The notes under the pieces were generated by a model. The model was not told the origin of the DNA and made no database searches. It saw only the letters and a program-made list of their open reading frames with translations. A stretch of 64,000 bases of DNA from Actinomycetospora corticicola (GTDB lineage: Bacteria > Actinomycetota > Actinomycetes > Mycobacteriales > Pseudonocardiaceae): NCBI RefSeq assembly GCF_013409505.1, contig NZ_JACCBN010000001.1:2728001-2792000 (forward strand). The letters run 5' to 3'. Below are positions 52,092-61,811 of this stretch, in pieces; position 1 is the stretch's first letter, and the number at the start of each line of letters is the position of its first letter. The position numbers and the translations under genes are program-made.

Positions 52092-53696
52092 CTACTTGCG
52101 GCGCTTCTTCTTGTTGCCCTTGGGCCCGCCGCCGCCGGACTTGGTGCCCGGGAAGCTCAGGGCCGACGGGTCGAAGTCGGCCGGCAGGTCGTTCATCCCC
52201 GCGAGGCCGGGCGGGAGCTGGTTGAGGCCCGGGGTGTCGTACGACCCGACCTGCCGCTGCTGCCCGCCGCTCTCGGTGGCGATGCCCGCGATGGCCGGCA
52301 TCTGCTTGGGTCCACGCTGCGGCCGCGGGGCGCCCTTGCGGGCGTTCCGCGCCGCCTTGCGGGCGGCCCCGCGCCCCGCCGAGCCCGGCAGCCCGAACTG
52401 GCCCGCCATCTTCGTCATCATCTTCTTCGCGTCGAAGAAGCGGTCGACGAGCTGGTTGACGTCGGAGACGCCGACCCCCGACCCGTTCGCGATCCGGAGA
52501 CGCCGCGACCCGTTGATCATCTTCGGGTCGGCGCGCTCCGCGGGCGTCATGCCGCGGATGATCGCCTGGACGCGGTCGAGGTGCTTCTCGTCGATCTGGC
52601 CGAGCTGGTCCTTCATGTTCGCCGCACCCGGGAGCATCCCGAGGATGTTCGCGATCGGCCCCATCTTGCGGACGGCCTGCATCTGCTCCAGGAAGTCCTC
52701 GAGGGTGAAGTCGCCCTCGGACATCTTCTGGGCGGCCTTCTCGGCCTGCCCCTCCTCGAAGGCCTGCTCGGCCTGCTCGATGAGGGACAGCACGTCGCCC
52801 ATGCCGAGGATGCGCGAGGCCATCCGGTCGGGGTGGAAGACGTCGAACTCGTCGAGACCCTCGCCGTTGGAGGCGAAGAGGATCGGCTGGCCGGTGACCT
52901 CGCGGACCGAGAGCGCCGCACCACCGCGGGCGTCACCGTCGAGCTTGGTGAGCACCACGCCGTTGAAGCCGACGCCGTCGCGGAAGGCCTCGGCGGTGTT
53001 GACCGCGTCCTGACCGACCATCGCGTCGAGGACGAACAGCGTCTCGTCGGGGTTCACGGCGTCGCGGATGTCCGCGGCCTGGCGCATCAGTTCCTCGTCG
53101 ACGCCGAGGCGACCGGCGGTGTCGACGACGAGGACGTCGTACTGCCGGCTGCGCGCGTCGGCGACGGCGCGGCGCGCCACGTCCACCGGGTCGCCCACCC
53201 CGTTGCCGGGCTCGGGGGCGAACACCTCGACGCCGGCGCGCTGCCCGACGATCTGCAGCTGGTTCACGGCGTTCGGCCGCTGGAGGTCGCAGGCCGCGAG
53301 CATCGGCGTGTGGCCCTGGTTCTTCAGCCAGCGCGCGAGCTTGCCCGCGAGGGTCGTCTTGCCCGAGCCCTGCAGGCCCGCGAGCATGATCACCGTCGGC
53401 GGGTTCTTCGCGAACCGCACCCGGCGGGTCTCGCCGCCGAGGACGCCGACGAGCTCCTCGTTGACGATCTTGACGACCTGCTGGGCGGGGTTGAGGGCCT
53501 CGGAGACCTCGGCGCCCTTCGCCCGCTCCTTGATCTGCTTGACGAATGCGCGCACCACCGGGAGCGCGACGTCGGCCTCGAGCAGCGCGATGCGGATCTC
53601 GCGGCAGGTGGTGTCGATGTCGGTCTCGGAGAGCCGGCCCTTGCCGCGCAGGTCCGACAGGACCGATGTGAGGCGATCGGAGAGGGTGTCGAACAC
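52092..53696 (-). CDS. ffh: Signal recognition particle protein Ffh
   Basis: 534 residues. The N domain starts MFDTLSDRLTSVLSDLRGKG; the GTPase has G1 LAGLQGSGKTTLAGKLARWL near residue 107, DTAGR in VLVVDTAGRLGVDEELM, and TKLDGDARGGAALSV. The Met-rich M domain has GDFTLEDFLEQMQAVRKMGP and IINGS-type helix (MINGSRRLRIANGSGVGVSD). The last ~85 residues are a basic Gly/Lys-rich extension ending N-K-K-K-R-R-K. With FtsY and 4.5S RNA it targets membrane proteins. The GTG at 53696 starts with the N domain. Confidence 0.97.
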   Translation of the reverse strand: MFDTLSDRLTSVLSDLRGKGRLSETDIDTTCREIRIALLEADVALPVVRAFVKQIKERAKGAEVSEALNPAQQVVKIVNEELVGVLGGETRRVRFAKNPPTVIMLAGLQGSGKTTLAGKLARWLKNQGHTPMLAACDLQRPNAVNQLQIVGQRAGVEVFAPEPGNGVGDPVDVARRAVADARSRQYDVLVVDTAGRLGVDEELMRQAADIRDAVNPDETLFVLDAMVGQDAVNTAEAFRDGVGFNGVVLTKLDGDARGGAALSVREVTGQPILFASNGEGLDEFDVFHPDRMASRILGMGDVLSLIEQAEQAFEEGQAEKAAQKMSEGDFTLEDFLEQMQAVRKMGPIANILGMLPGAANMKDQLGQIDEKHLDRVQAIIRGMTPAERADPKMINGSRRLRIANGSGVGVSDVNQLVDRFFDAKKMMTKMAGQFGLPGSAGRGAARKAARNARKGAPRPQRGPKQMPAIAGIATESGGQQRQVGSYDTPGLNQLPPGLAGMNDLPADFDPSALSFPGTKSGGGGPKGNKKKRRK

Positions 53697-53774
53697 GGCG
53701 GGCGTACTCCCGGGGTCTGGCTGGTCGGACCGTCGCGGTGGGCACACGCGGGCGGCCCCCGACGATGCTCCAGC

Positions 53775-54941
53775 CTAACCGGCGGGTCCGACGACGTCCC
53801 GGGACCCGGTCGCCTCCACGAGGTCCGCGGCGCGGCGGGCGCCGCCGGCGTCGTCGAGCTCGGCCGCCGCGGCCCGGCAGCGGGCCCGGACGGCGTCGCC
53901 GGCGAGGGTCGCCGCCGCCTCCCGCAGGGCACCGACGGTCACCGCGTCGCGGTCCACCACGACGCCCACGCCGGCCTCGGCCAGCATCGCGGCGTTGCCG
54001 AACTGGTCGACGGCCTGCGGCACCGCGATCATCGGCGTCCCCGTGGCGAGACCCTCCGAGCAGCCGCCCATGCCGGCGTGGGTGACGAACAGCGCGGCCC
54101 GACGCAGGATCGCCAGCTGCGGCACCCACGCGTGCGCGGTGGTCCCGTCCGGCAGCGGTCCGAGGTCGGCCGGATCGACGTGGCGTCCGATCGCGAGCAC
54201 CACCCGTCGTCCGGAGAAGGCCTCCACGACCGTCCGCCAGAAGGCGGCGTCACCGACGTAGGCCGAGCCCAGCGACACCAGCACGTCGACGTCCTCGGCC
54301 CACTCCCCCTGGTGCTCGCGGGCGTCCAGGCACGGCCCGACGAACGTGTACCGGTGCGGGTCGACCTTCCCGGCGTGCGGCTGGAGCAGGCGCGGGATCA
54401 GGACGATCGAGGAGTCCGGGACCCCGACGAAGGTCTGCGGCTCGAGGTCGATCCCCTCGGCCGCCAGCCACCCCGCGAACCGCTCGAGGTAGGCGGCGCC
54501 CGCCGGGCCGGCGAGCAGGTCGGCCATCCCGGTGTCCTGCTCGAAGCCCTCCCACGCGACCATCGCGAGCGAGAGCTGCACGCACGGCACGTCCCACCGC
54601 CGCCCGAGCACCCGCGCCGCGTAGCCGCCGATGTCGGCGAGGAACACGTCCGGCCGGTCGCGCTCCAGGGCGGCCTCGAGCTGGGGGGTCACGTGCCGTC
54701 CCTCGTCGAGGAAGAGCCCCATCCCGACGACGGGATCGTCCGGCCAGCGCTCGTCGCGCGTCTCGTCCGGCAGCACCGACGTGTGCGGCAGCGGGGTGGC
54801 CCCCGACGAGGCGACGAGGTCGGCGAACGGGCCCGGCACGGCGTACTGCACCCGGTGGCCGCGGGCGACGAGCTCCGCGACCACGGGCAGGTTCGGGTTG
54901 ATGTGGCCGTGGGCGCCGGCGCCGACCATGACGATGTGCAC
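53775..54941 (-). CDS. GT1-family (macrolide-type) glycosyltransferase
   Basis: 388 residues, GT-B fold. The acceptor half begins MHIVMVGAGAHGHINPNLPV V-A-E-L. The donor-binding C-terminal half has the UGT signature in HAWVPQLAILRRAALFVTHA G-M-G-G-C-S-E-G-L and MIAVPQAVDQFGNAAMLAEA. It likely transfers a sugar from a nucleotide sugar to a small hydrophobic molecule, as in macrolide inactivation; substrate unknown. It lies between ffh and glnD, not part of the conserved order, so probably accessory. ATG at 54941. Confidence 0.9.
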   Translation of the reverse strand: MHIVMVGAGAHGHINPNLPVVAELVARGHRVQYAVPGPFADLVASSGATPLPHTSVLPDETRDERWPDDPVVGMGLFLDEGRHVTPQLEAALERDRPDVFLADIGGYAARVLGRRWDVPCVQLSLAMVAWEGFEQDTGMADLLAGPAGAAYLERFAGWLAAEGIDLEPQTFVGVPDSSIVLIPRLLQPHAGKVDPHRYTFVGPCLDAREHQGEWAEDVDVLVSLGSAYVGDAAFWRTVVEAFSGRRVVLAIGRHVDPADLGPLPDGTTAHAWVPQLAILRRAALFVTHAGMGGCSEGLATGTPMIAVPQAVDQFGNAAMLAEAGVGVVVDRDAVTVGALREAAATLAGDAVRARCRAAAAELDDAGGARRAADLVEATGSRDVVGPAG

Positions 54942-55005
54942 GGCGAGGCACCGTGCCAGGTCGATCCGTCCGGTTCGACCGGTTTTCCGCTCCGGGCGCT
55001 CGTCG

Positions 55006-57516
55006 TCAGGAAGGCTGCGGCGCGACGGCGGCCATCACCGCCGCCTCGATGGCCCGACGGCGGGTGGGGTCGAGGGGCGTGACGCGTCCGGTGCCGGGGC
55101 TGTCGTGCTCGCCGTCGTCGCCCTCGGGCGACGCCTCGAGGCAGAACGCGTCGACCACCGACGACCCGAGGGTCGACACGCGTGCCCACCGGACGTCGAC
55201 GGCCTCGGCCTCCAGCGCCGCCGCGACCCCGTGGAGCAGCCCGATCCGGTCGGCGGTGCGCAGCTCGAGCACCACCGCCCCGGTCGCCTCGTCGTCGAAC
55301 CAGAGCACGCGGGTCGCGGGCGGGGTGCCCGTGGCCGCGGAGGACGAGTAGTCGCGCTCCTTCGCGGCGAGGCGCGCGGGGAGGTCGAGCGACCCGGTCA
55401 GCACCCGCACCAGGTCCTCGCGCAGGAGCGAGGCCTCGGGGAGCCGGCCGAACCGCGGCGAGACGGTGAAGCTGTCGACCGCGACGCCGTCGTGCTCGAC
55501 CAGGACGGCCGCGTGGACCTGCAGCGAGTGCAGGGCGAGCACGCCCGCCGCGCGGCTGAGCAGGCCCGGTCGGTCGGGGGCGGCCACCGTCATGGTGACC
55601 GTGGTCAGCTCGTCCGCGGCCTCGACGGAGACCTCGGGGCTGCCCGAGGCGGCGACGGACCTCGCCAGCGCGAGCCGGTCGTCGGAGAGCGGCTCCGGGC
55701 CGGGCATCCCACCGCCGGCCATGACCTGGCGGCACCGCCGCACGAGATCGCCCAGCAGGGTCGCCCGCCAGGGCGTCCAGACGCCGGGTCCGGTCCCGAG
55801 CGCGTCCGCCTCGGCGAGGGCGTGGAGCAGCTCGAGCAGCACCGGGTCGCCCTCGAGGGTGTCGACGACGCGTTGCACCGTCGCCGGGTCCTCGGGGTCA
55901 CGACGTTGCGCGGTGTGGGGCAGCAGGAGGTGGTGGCGGACCATCAGGCCGAGGGTCTCGACGTCGTTGGGCCAGAGCCCGAGCCGGCGCCCGATGTGCC
56001 GGGCCAGCTCCGCCCCGACGACCGAGTGGTCCTCGTCCCGACCCTTGCCGATGTCGTGGATCAGGGCGCCGATGAGCAGCAGGTCGGGCCGGGCGACGCG
56101 GGTGGTCAGCTCCGACGCGCGGCGGGTGACCTCGACGAGGTGGCGGTCGACGGTCCACACGTGGGTCCGGTCGCGCGGCGGCAGGTCGCGCACCGCGCCC
56201 CACTCCGGGAAGAGGCGCCCCCAGAGCCCGGTGCGGTCGAGCGCCTCGACGACGTCGACCATCCCCTCACCCGCGGCGAGCAGGGCGAGCAGCTCCTCGC
56301 GGGCGGCGCGCGGCCACGGCTCGCGGAGCTCCGGGGCGGCGTCGGCGAGCCGGCGCAGGGTCCCGGCCGCGATCGGCAGCCCGGTCCGGGCGGCCACCGC
56401 GGCCAGGCGCAGGACGAGGGCCGGGTCGCGGGTGACCTGGGCCTCCCGGGCCAGCACGATCTCGCCGGCCTGTTCGACCACGCCCTCGTCGAGACCACGA
56501 CGGGACGGGGTGCGCCGCAGCGCGGCGAGCCCGCGGCGCGGCAGGGCCGCCTTGGCCGAGCGCAGGGCGACGTCGGTCGCGTAGACCACCGTGCGCGCGG
56601 CTCCGGACAGCGAGCGCGCCAGGTCGTAGCGGTCGGCGACCCCGAGGTCGGGGATGCCGGCGAGCTCGTGGGCGTCCTCGGCCTGCAGCACGTCGCGGGC
56701 GCGGCCGGCGCGGCGGTGCAGCTCGGTGCGCAGGTCGAGCATGAGCGTCCGGGCGGAGCGGACGTCGACGGCGGGCCGGTCGACGAGCTGGGCGGCGGAG
56801 AGGGCGTCCAGGAGCTGGACGTCGCGCAGTCCGCCGCGGCCGTTCTTCAGGTCGGGCTCGACGCGGTGGGCGACCTCCCCGGACCGCTGCCACCGGGAGC
56901 GGGTGGCCTCGACGAGGTCGTCGAACCGGTTGCGGATGCCGGCCCGCCAGGCCTGGCGGGCCGACGACGACAGGCGCTCGGCGAGCTCGGCGTCGCCCGC
57001 GATGAGGCGCACCTCGAGCAGTCCGAGCGCGACCCGGAGGTCCTCGGTGGCCACCCCGACGGCCTCGCCGACGGTGCGCACCGAGTGGTCGAGGCCGATC
57101 CCCGCGTCCCAGAGCGGGTACCAGAGCGCGTCGGCGATCCGGGCCACCTCGTCGGGGGTCCTCCCCCGGCTCCGCCCGGTCCCGTCGTGGATCAGGACGA
57201 GGTCGAGGTCGGACCACGGGGCGAGTTCCCGGCGACCCAGCGCACCGACCGCGACGAGGGCGGTGCCGGTGCCCGGCCCGACCCCCACGGCGGCGGCGCG
57301 GGTGGCGAGCCAGAAGTCGTGCAGTTCGACGAGGGCGTCGCGCAGGGCGGCCGGGCCGAGGCGCCGGGCCCCGGGCGGCGGGGTGAGCAGGGCGGTCCGG
57401 GCCCGGACCAGGTCGACGGCGGCCCCCTCGTCCGACTCCCCGGAGACGGCCAGGGAGGGCAGGACACCCTCGCCCCCGGTCTCGTCCCCGGTGCGCCCCG
57501 ACCCGACTGCGACCAT
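55006..57516 (-). CDS. glnD: [Protein-PII] uridylyltransferase / adenylyltransferase GlnD
   Basis: 836 residues. The nucleotidyltransferase domain has TALVAVGALGRRELAPWSDL D-L-V-L near residue 94; HVEPDLK-type region (VEPDLKNGRGGLRDVQLLDA) follows; the HD domain has LIGALIHDIGKGRDEDHSVV near 487; two ACT domains fill the C-terminus (TMTVAAPDRPGLLSRAAGVL; LRTADRIGLLHGVAAALEAE). In actinobacteria GlnD adenylylates rather than uridylylates the PII protein. It senses glutamine. ATG at 57516. A hairpin lies in the 127-base gap after glnB. Confidence 0.96.
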   Translation of the reverse strand: MVAVGSGRTGDETGGEGVLPSLAVSGESDEGAAVDLVRARTALLTPPPGARRLGPAALRDALVELHDFWLATRAAAVGVGPGTGTALVAVGALGRRELAPWSDLDLVLIHDGTGRSRGRTPDEVARIADALWYPLWDAGIGLDHSVRTVGEAVGVATEDLRVALGLLEVRLIAGDAELAERLSSSARQAWRAGIRNRFDDLVEATRSRWQRSGEVAHRVEPDLKNGRGGLRDVQLLDALSAAQLVDRPAVDVRSARTLMLDLRTELHRRAGRARDVLQAEDAHELAGIPDLGVADRYDLARSLSGAARTVVYATDVALRSAKAALPRRGLAALRRTPSRRGLDEGVVEQAGEIVLAREAQVTRDPALVLRLAAVAARTGLPIAAGTLRRLADAAPELREPWPRAAREELLALLAAGEGMVDVVEALDRTGLWGRLFPEWGAVRDLPPRDRTHVWTVDRHLVEVTRRASELTTRVARPDLLLIGALIHDIGKGRDEDHSVVGAELARHIGRRLGLWPNDVETLGLMVRHHLLLPHTAQRRDPEDPATVQRVVDTLEGDPVLLELLHALAEADALGTGPGVWTPWRATLLGDLVRRCRQVMAGGGMPGPEPLSDDRLALARSVAASGSPEVSVEAADELTTVTMTVAAPDRPGLLSRAAGVLALHSLQVHAAVLVEHDGVAVDSFTVSPRFGRLPEASLLREDLVRVLTGSLDLPARLAAKERDYSSSAATGTPPATRVLWFDDEATGAVVLELRTADRIGLLHGVAAALEAEAVDVRWARVSTLGSSVVDAFCLEASPEGDDGEHDSPGTGRVTPLDPTRRRAIEAAVMAAVAPQPS

Positions 57517-57588
57517 GCCCGTCCTCTCCGGTGGTGCGGGCCCGATGGAGGCCGGCACGGTGACTGCCGGGGGTCGACGTGCAGCACC

Positions 57589-57623
57589 GGGCCCGCCGTC
57601 GAAGCCTTCTCGACGGCGGGTCC
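57589..57623 (-). terminator. Hairpin between glnB and glnD
   Basis: GGGCCCGCCGTCGA and TCGACGGCGGGTCC pair with one wobble around a seven-base loop, about 20 bases after the glnB stop. It may lower glnD expression relative to amtB-glnB. Confidence 0.6.
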
Positions 57624-57643
57624 GGTGGCGGTCGACCTGCGAG

Positions 57644-57985
<342 letters not shown>

Positions 57986-59323
57986 TCAGCCCTCCTGACC
58001 GGCCGAGGCCGGCACCTTCGACGTCGCGGCCTCGAGGATCGAACCGCTCCCGCCGCCCGAGCGCAGCCCGGAATAGTCGTAGCTCGACTCGGCGTGCTCG
58101 GACTCGTCGATGCCGGAGGACTCGTCCTCGGCGGTGATGCGGAAGCCGATCGTGTACTTGATCAGCAGCGCGATGATCGTCGTGACCACGAAGGAGTAGG
58201 CGAGCACGGCGAGCGCGGCGACCACCTGGATGCCGAGCTGACCGAAGCCACCCCCGTAGAACAGGCCGTCGGCGCCGGCCGAGTTCAGCGACGTGGTGCC
58301 GAAGAACCCGATCAGGACGGTGCCGATGAGGCCACCGACGAGGTGGACGGCGACGACGTCGAGCGAGTCGTCGAACCCGAACCGGAACTTGATCGAGACG
58401 CAGAGCGCGCAGATCGCACCGGCGATGAAGCCGACGGCCAGACCGCCCACGGGGTTGACGAACGCACAGGCCGGGGTGATCGCGACGAGGCCGGCGACGG
58501 CACCCGACGCGGCGCCGAGCGTGGTCGGCTTGCCGTCGCGGAACTGCTCGACGACGAGCCAGCCGATGACGGCGGCGGCGGTGGCCAGCGTCGTCGTCGT
58601 GAAGGCGATCGCGGCGTTGGCGTTGGCACCCAGCGCCGAGCCGGCGTTGAAGCCGTACCAGCCGAACCACAGCAGGCTCGCCCCGAGGAGCACGAAGGGC
58701 AGCGAGTGCGGACGGCCCGGGTCACGCGGCCAGTTGCGGCGCTTGCCCAGCACGAGGCAGAGGGCCAGACCCGCGGCACCGGCGTTGATGTGGACCGCGG
58801 TCCCGCCGGCGAAGTCCAGCGCCTTGAGCTGGTTGGCGATCCAGCCGCCGGTCTCGGCGGTGTAGCCGTCGAAGGCGAACACCCAGTGGGCCACGGGGAA
58901 GTACACGATCGTCACCCAGACGGCGACGAACAGGCCCCAGCTCCAGAACTTCACGCGCTCCGGCACGGCGCCCGAGATCAGGGCCGGCGTGATGATCGCG
59001 AACATCAGCTGGAACATCGCGAAGGCGAGGATCGGAATCTTGTCCGGGTCCGTGCCGACGGGGTCGGTCGGCAGCCCGCCGAGCCCGACGAACTGGAAGT
59101 TGCCGATCAGGCCGCCGAACGCGTCGTTGCCGAACGCCAGGGAGAACCCGTACAGACACCACAGCACCCCCACGATCGCGAGGCACATGAAGTTCATCAT
59201 CAGCATGTTCAGCACGCTCTTCGAGCGGACCATGCCGCCGTAGAAGAACGCGAGCCCTGGCGTCATGAGCATCACCAGCGCAGCGCTGGCGAGTACCCAC
59301 GCGGTACTTCCGGCATTCAACAC
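57986..59323 (-). CDS. amtB: Ammonium transporter AmtB
   Basis: 445 residues, eleven membrane helices. Seen: TAWVLASAALVMLMTPGLAF FYGG, FQLMFAIITPALISGAVPER, FDFAGG-type (KALDFAGGTAVHINAGAAGL with the first conserved pore His) and VAVHLVGGLIGTVLIGFFGT with the second His; LWFGWYGFNAGSALGAN is the family signature. The GTG at 59323 has AGGAGGGACGAAC upstream. First gene of amtB-glnB-glnD, behind the GlnR box at 59393. Confidence 0.97.
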   Translation of the reverse strand: MLNAGSTAWVLASAALVMLMTPGLAFFYGGMVRSKSVLNMLMMNFMCLAIVGVLWCLYGFSLAFGNDAFGGLIGNFQFVGLGGLPTDPVGTDPDKIPILAFAMFQLMFAIITPALISGAVPERVKFWSWGLFVAVWVTIVYFPVAHWVFAFDGYTAETGGWIANQLKALDFAGGTAVHINAGAAGLALCLVLGKRRNWPRDPGRPHSLPFVLLGASLLWFGWYGFNAGSALGANANAAIAFTTTTLATAAAVIGWLVVEQFRDGKPTTLGAASGAVAGLVAITPACAFVNPVGGLAVGFIAGAICALCVSIKFRFGFDDSLDVVAVHLVGGLIGTVLIGFFGTTSLNSAGADGLFYGGGFGQLGIQVVAALAVLAYSFVVTTIIALLIKYTIGFRITAEDESSGIDESEHAESSYDYSGLRSGGGSGSILEAATSKVPASAGQEG

Positions 59324-59392
59324 GGTCGTTCGTCCCTCCTGCGGTCGCCATCCGGCGCGGCGGTCACTGGGAGGAAAGAATGCTGAGAGCTT

Positions 59393-59430
59393 GTTTCGAG
59401 CGACGTCCACCGGTGTTTCTCGGCAGTTAA
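59393..59430 (-). promoter_or_regulatory. GlnR box upstream of amtB
   Basis: On the minus strand: TTAAC-N6-GAAAC-N6-GGACG-N6-GAAAC. The actinomycete GlnR consensus is gTnAC-n6-GaAAC-n6-GtnAC-n6-GaAAC; three of four blocks fit closely and the third is degenerate. It lies 70 bases before the amtB start, so nitrogen-limited activation of amtB-glnB-glnD is expected. Confidence 0.8.
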
Positions 59431-59596
59431 CAGCCCGCCGATCCGTGTGACCATCAGGTTGCCGAATCGGACATCGCGGGGCGCAGTGTGCCAGGTCACG
59501 CGAACGCGGTCACGATGTGCGACATCCACGGCTCGTTCGTGACGCTTCGTGTCACCCGATCGGTCGTGCGAGGTGACGGGCGGACCCGCGCGCCGC

Positions 59597-59653
59597 GAGG
59601 TGCACAGGGCACAGGTTCCACGGCCCGCGCGACATGCCTGACGGACGTCTCGC
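59597..59653 (+). repeat. 56-base palindromic repeat, copy 3 (diverged)
   Basis: Begins GAGGTGCACAGGGCACAGG and ends GACGTCTCGC. It is the least conserved copy and one base longer. Confidence 0.5.
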
Positions 59654-59689
59654 GACGGCGCCAGCTCGGGCGGCCCGGGCCGCCCGAGC

Positions 59690-59745
59690 GAGATGCACAC
59701 CAGGGAGCTCCGGAGGCCGTCCGGGCTGCCTCACGTGGACCTCGC
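59690..59745 (+). repeat. 56-base palindromic repeat, copy 4
   Basis: Begins GAGATGCACACCAGGGAGC and ends TCACGTGGACCTCGC. The second half is identical to copy 5 over about 28 bases. Confidence 0.75.
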
Positions 59746-59771
59746 GGCGGGGTGCGGGCCGACTCGGGCGC

Positions 59772-59827
59772 GAGGTTCACGTGGCGCAGGTTCCGGGGCC
59801 GTCCGGGCTGCCTCACGTGGACCTCAC
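59772..59827 (+). repeat. 56-base palindromic repeat, copy 5
   Basis: Begins GAGGTTCACGTGGCGCAGG and ends TCACGTGGACCTCAC, with near-perfect complementary ends (GAGGTtCACGTG / CACGTGgACCTC). It stops 10 bases before the ftsY stop codon, in the terminator position. Confidence 0.8.
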
Positions 59828-59837
59828 GGCGCTGCGG

Positions 59838-61718
59838 TCAGCGCAGGAGCGCGTCCACGAAGGCGTTCGGCTCGAACGGCGCCAGGTCGTCCGGCCCCTC
59901 GCCGAGGCCGACGAGCTTCACCGGCACGCCCAGCTCCCGCTGCACCTGGAACACGATGCCGCCCTTGGCCGTGCCGTCGAGCTTGGTGAGCACGACCCCG
60001 GTCACGTCGACCACCTCGCGGAACACCCGGGCCTGGGTCAGCCCGTTCTGCCCGGTGGTCGCGTCGAGGACGAGCAGCACCTCGTCGACCTCGGCCTGGC
60101 GCTCGACGACGCGCTTGACCTTGCCGAGCTCGTCCATCAGGCCGGTCTTGGTGTGCAGCCGGCCCGCGGTGTCGAGCAGCACGGCGTCGACCCCGGCCTC
60201 GGCGCCCCGCTTGACCGCGTCGAACGCCACGCTCGCCGGGTCCGCGCCCTCCGCGCCGCGCACGACGCGGGCGCCGGCCCGCTCCCCCCACGTCTGCAGC
60301 TGCTCGGCGGCCGCGGCCCGGAAGGTGTCCGCCGCGCCGAGCACGATCTCGTGTCCGCCGCCGACGAGGACGCGGGCGAGCTTGCCGGTGGTGGTGGTCT
60401 TCCCGGTGCCGTTCACCCCGACGACGAGCACGACGGCAGGTCGCCCGTCGTGCGCGAGGGCGCGCACGGAGCGCTCCATGCCGGTCCCGAGGGTCTCGAC
60501 GAGGACCTCGTGCAGCAGCTCCCGGACCTCGTCCGAGGTGCGGACCCCGCGTGAGGCGATCCGTTCGCGGAGCTTGCCGACGACCTCCTGGGTGGTGGCC
60601 GACCCCAGGTCCGCCATGAGCAGCTGGTCCTCGACCTCCTCCCACGAGTCCTCGTCGAGGTCGCCAGCGCCGAGCAGGCCCAGCAGCCCGGTGCCGAGCG
60701 TGGATCGGCTGCGACCGAGGCGTCCGCGCAGCCGCTCCAGCCGTCCCTCCGGGGAGGCGATGGGCTCGCTCGGGGCGGGCGCGGCGTCCGGGGCGGCCGG
60801 AGCCGGGGGTGCGGGCTGCGCCGGCGGTGCGGACGCGGGGGCCGGCGGAGCCGCGGCGGGCGGGATCTGCGTGGTCCGGTCGGGCGTGGCCGGGGTGATC
60901 TCGGTCGTCCGGTCCGGGGCGGGCGACGCGGGGCGCTGCGGCGCCGGGGGCGCGGGGGCGCTCGCCGCGGGCGGGGTCGGCGTCGTCCGGTCCGGAGCAG
61001 CCGGCGGAATCTCCGTCGTCCGGTCCGGCGCGGGAGTCGACGGGGCGGGTGCGACCGGCGGGACCGCGGTCGTCCGGTCCGGGGCGGGAGCCGTCGGAGC
61101 GGACGCGGTCGGCGGGATCTCCGTGGTGCGGTCACCGGCCGGCGGGATCTCCGTGGTGCGGTCGGCGGACGGCGCCGGAGTCCCGCCGGGAGACGAGTCG
61201 ATCTCGGTCGTGCGGTCCGGCTCGATCTCGGTGGTCCGCTCGGGCGCGACCGGCGTGATCTCGGTCTGCTCGGGGATCGCGGACGGGGCCTGGGTGGTGC
61301 GCTCCGGAGCAGGAGCAGGAGCGGACGGGCCCGACGGGCGCGACGGGCGCGCCTCGATGTCCGGGCCGGTCCCGGTGGGCGTGGTCCCGACCGTCGGCGG
61401 CGTCGGCCCGACCTCGGGCCGGTCCTTCGTCCCCGTCGCCCCGCCGCCCGCGGAGAACGAGAAGCCGCCGCCGGCGCTGTAGCTGCCCTTGGTCGGCTTC
61501 GGCGGCTCGGCCTGTTCCTCCTCCTGGTTCCGCAGCGAGATGCGGCGCCGGCGGGCCAGGACGAGCCCGACGATCAGGACGAGGAGGAGCACCACCACGA
61601 CGACCGCGACGATGATCCCGGTCAGCACACCCGGCGAGAGCCCGGCGGCGGGGGCCTGCGCGAGCAGTTCCCGGGTCGAGGTGTCGAGGGTGGTCAGCGG
61701 CGACGTCACGCGTCCCAT
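59838..61718 (-). CDS. ftsY: SRP receptor FtsY with RTTEI-repeat linker
   Basis: 626 residues, nearly twice a minimal FtsY. One N-terminal membrane helix (GIIVAVVVVVLLLVLIVGLV, residues ~33-55) with a basic A-R-R-R-R end; a Pro/Thr/Ala-rich linker to ~330 that contains ten [D/E]-R-T-T motifs, six of them DRTTEI; then the NG domain: N-domain helices, G1 LVVGVNGTGKTTTTGKLARV near 434, AADTFRAAAAEQLQTW, LLDTAGRLHTKTGLMDEL, VLTKLDGTAKGGIVFQV and GLGEGPDDLAPFEPNAFVDA. It docks SRP-ribosome complexes at the membrane. ATG at 61718. Confidence 0.95.
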   Translation of the reverse strand: MGRVTSPLTTLDTSTRELLAQAPAAGLSPGVLTGIIVAVVVVVLLLVLIVGLVLARRRRISLRNQEEEQAEPPKPTKGSYSAGGGFSFSAGGGATGTKDRPEVGPTPPTVGTTPTGTGPDIEARPSRPSGPSAPAPAPERTTQAPSAIPEQTEITPVAPERTTEIEPDRTTEIDSSPGGTPAPSADRTTEIPPAGDRTTEIPPTASAPTAPAPDRTTAVPPVAPAPSTPAPDRTTEIPPAAPDRTTPTPPAASAPAPPAPQRPASPAPDRTTEITPATPDRTTQIPPAAAPPAPASAPPAQPAPPAPAAPDAAPAPSEPIASPEGRLERLRGRLGRSRSTLGTGLLGLLGAGDLDEDSWEEVEDQLLMADLGSATTQEVVGKLRERIASRGVRTSDEVRELLHEVLVETLGTGMERSVRALAHDGRPAVVLVVGVNGTGKTTTTGKLARVLVGGGHEIVLGAADTFRAAAAEQLQTWGERAGARVVRGAEGADPASVAFDAVKRGAEAGVDAVLLDTAGRLHTKTGLMDELGKVKRVVERQAEVDEVLLVLDATTGQNGLTQARVFREVVDVTGVVLTKLDGTAKGGIVFQVQRELGVPVKLVGLGEGPDDLAPFEPNAFVDALLR

Positions 61719-61811
61719 CCTGTCAGCCGTCGCGTCCGGCGGCCGCGACCGAACGTGGCGGGTTGCCGACGTCGATCATCAGCCGTGTGCCACCGCTGAC
61801 ACCGGCCGAGG

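Larger units (their letters stand above)
59324..59837. other. 514-base gap: amtB promoter region and three 56-base repeats
   Basis: Contains a GlnR box (59393-59430), several GTGAC/GTCAC half-sites between 59497 and 59552 on both strands that could add GlnR contacts, and three copies of the 56-base palindromic repeat just after the ftsY stop. An open frame on the minus strand here has no start site or family likeness. Confidence 0.7.

Noticed and set aside
59317-59700. 127-codon minus-strand frame upstream of amtB
   Set aside because: Overlaps the GlnR box and two palindromic repeats, has no start site and no family likeness.
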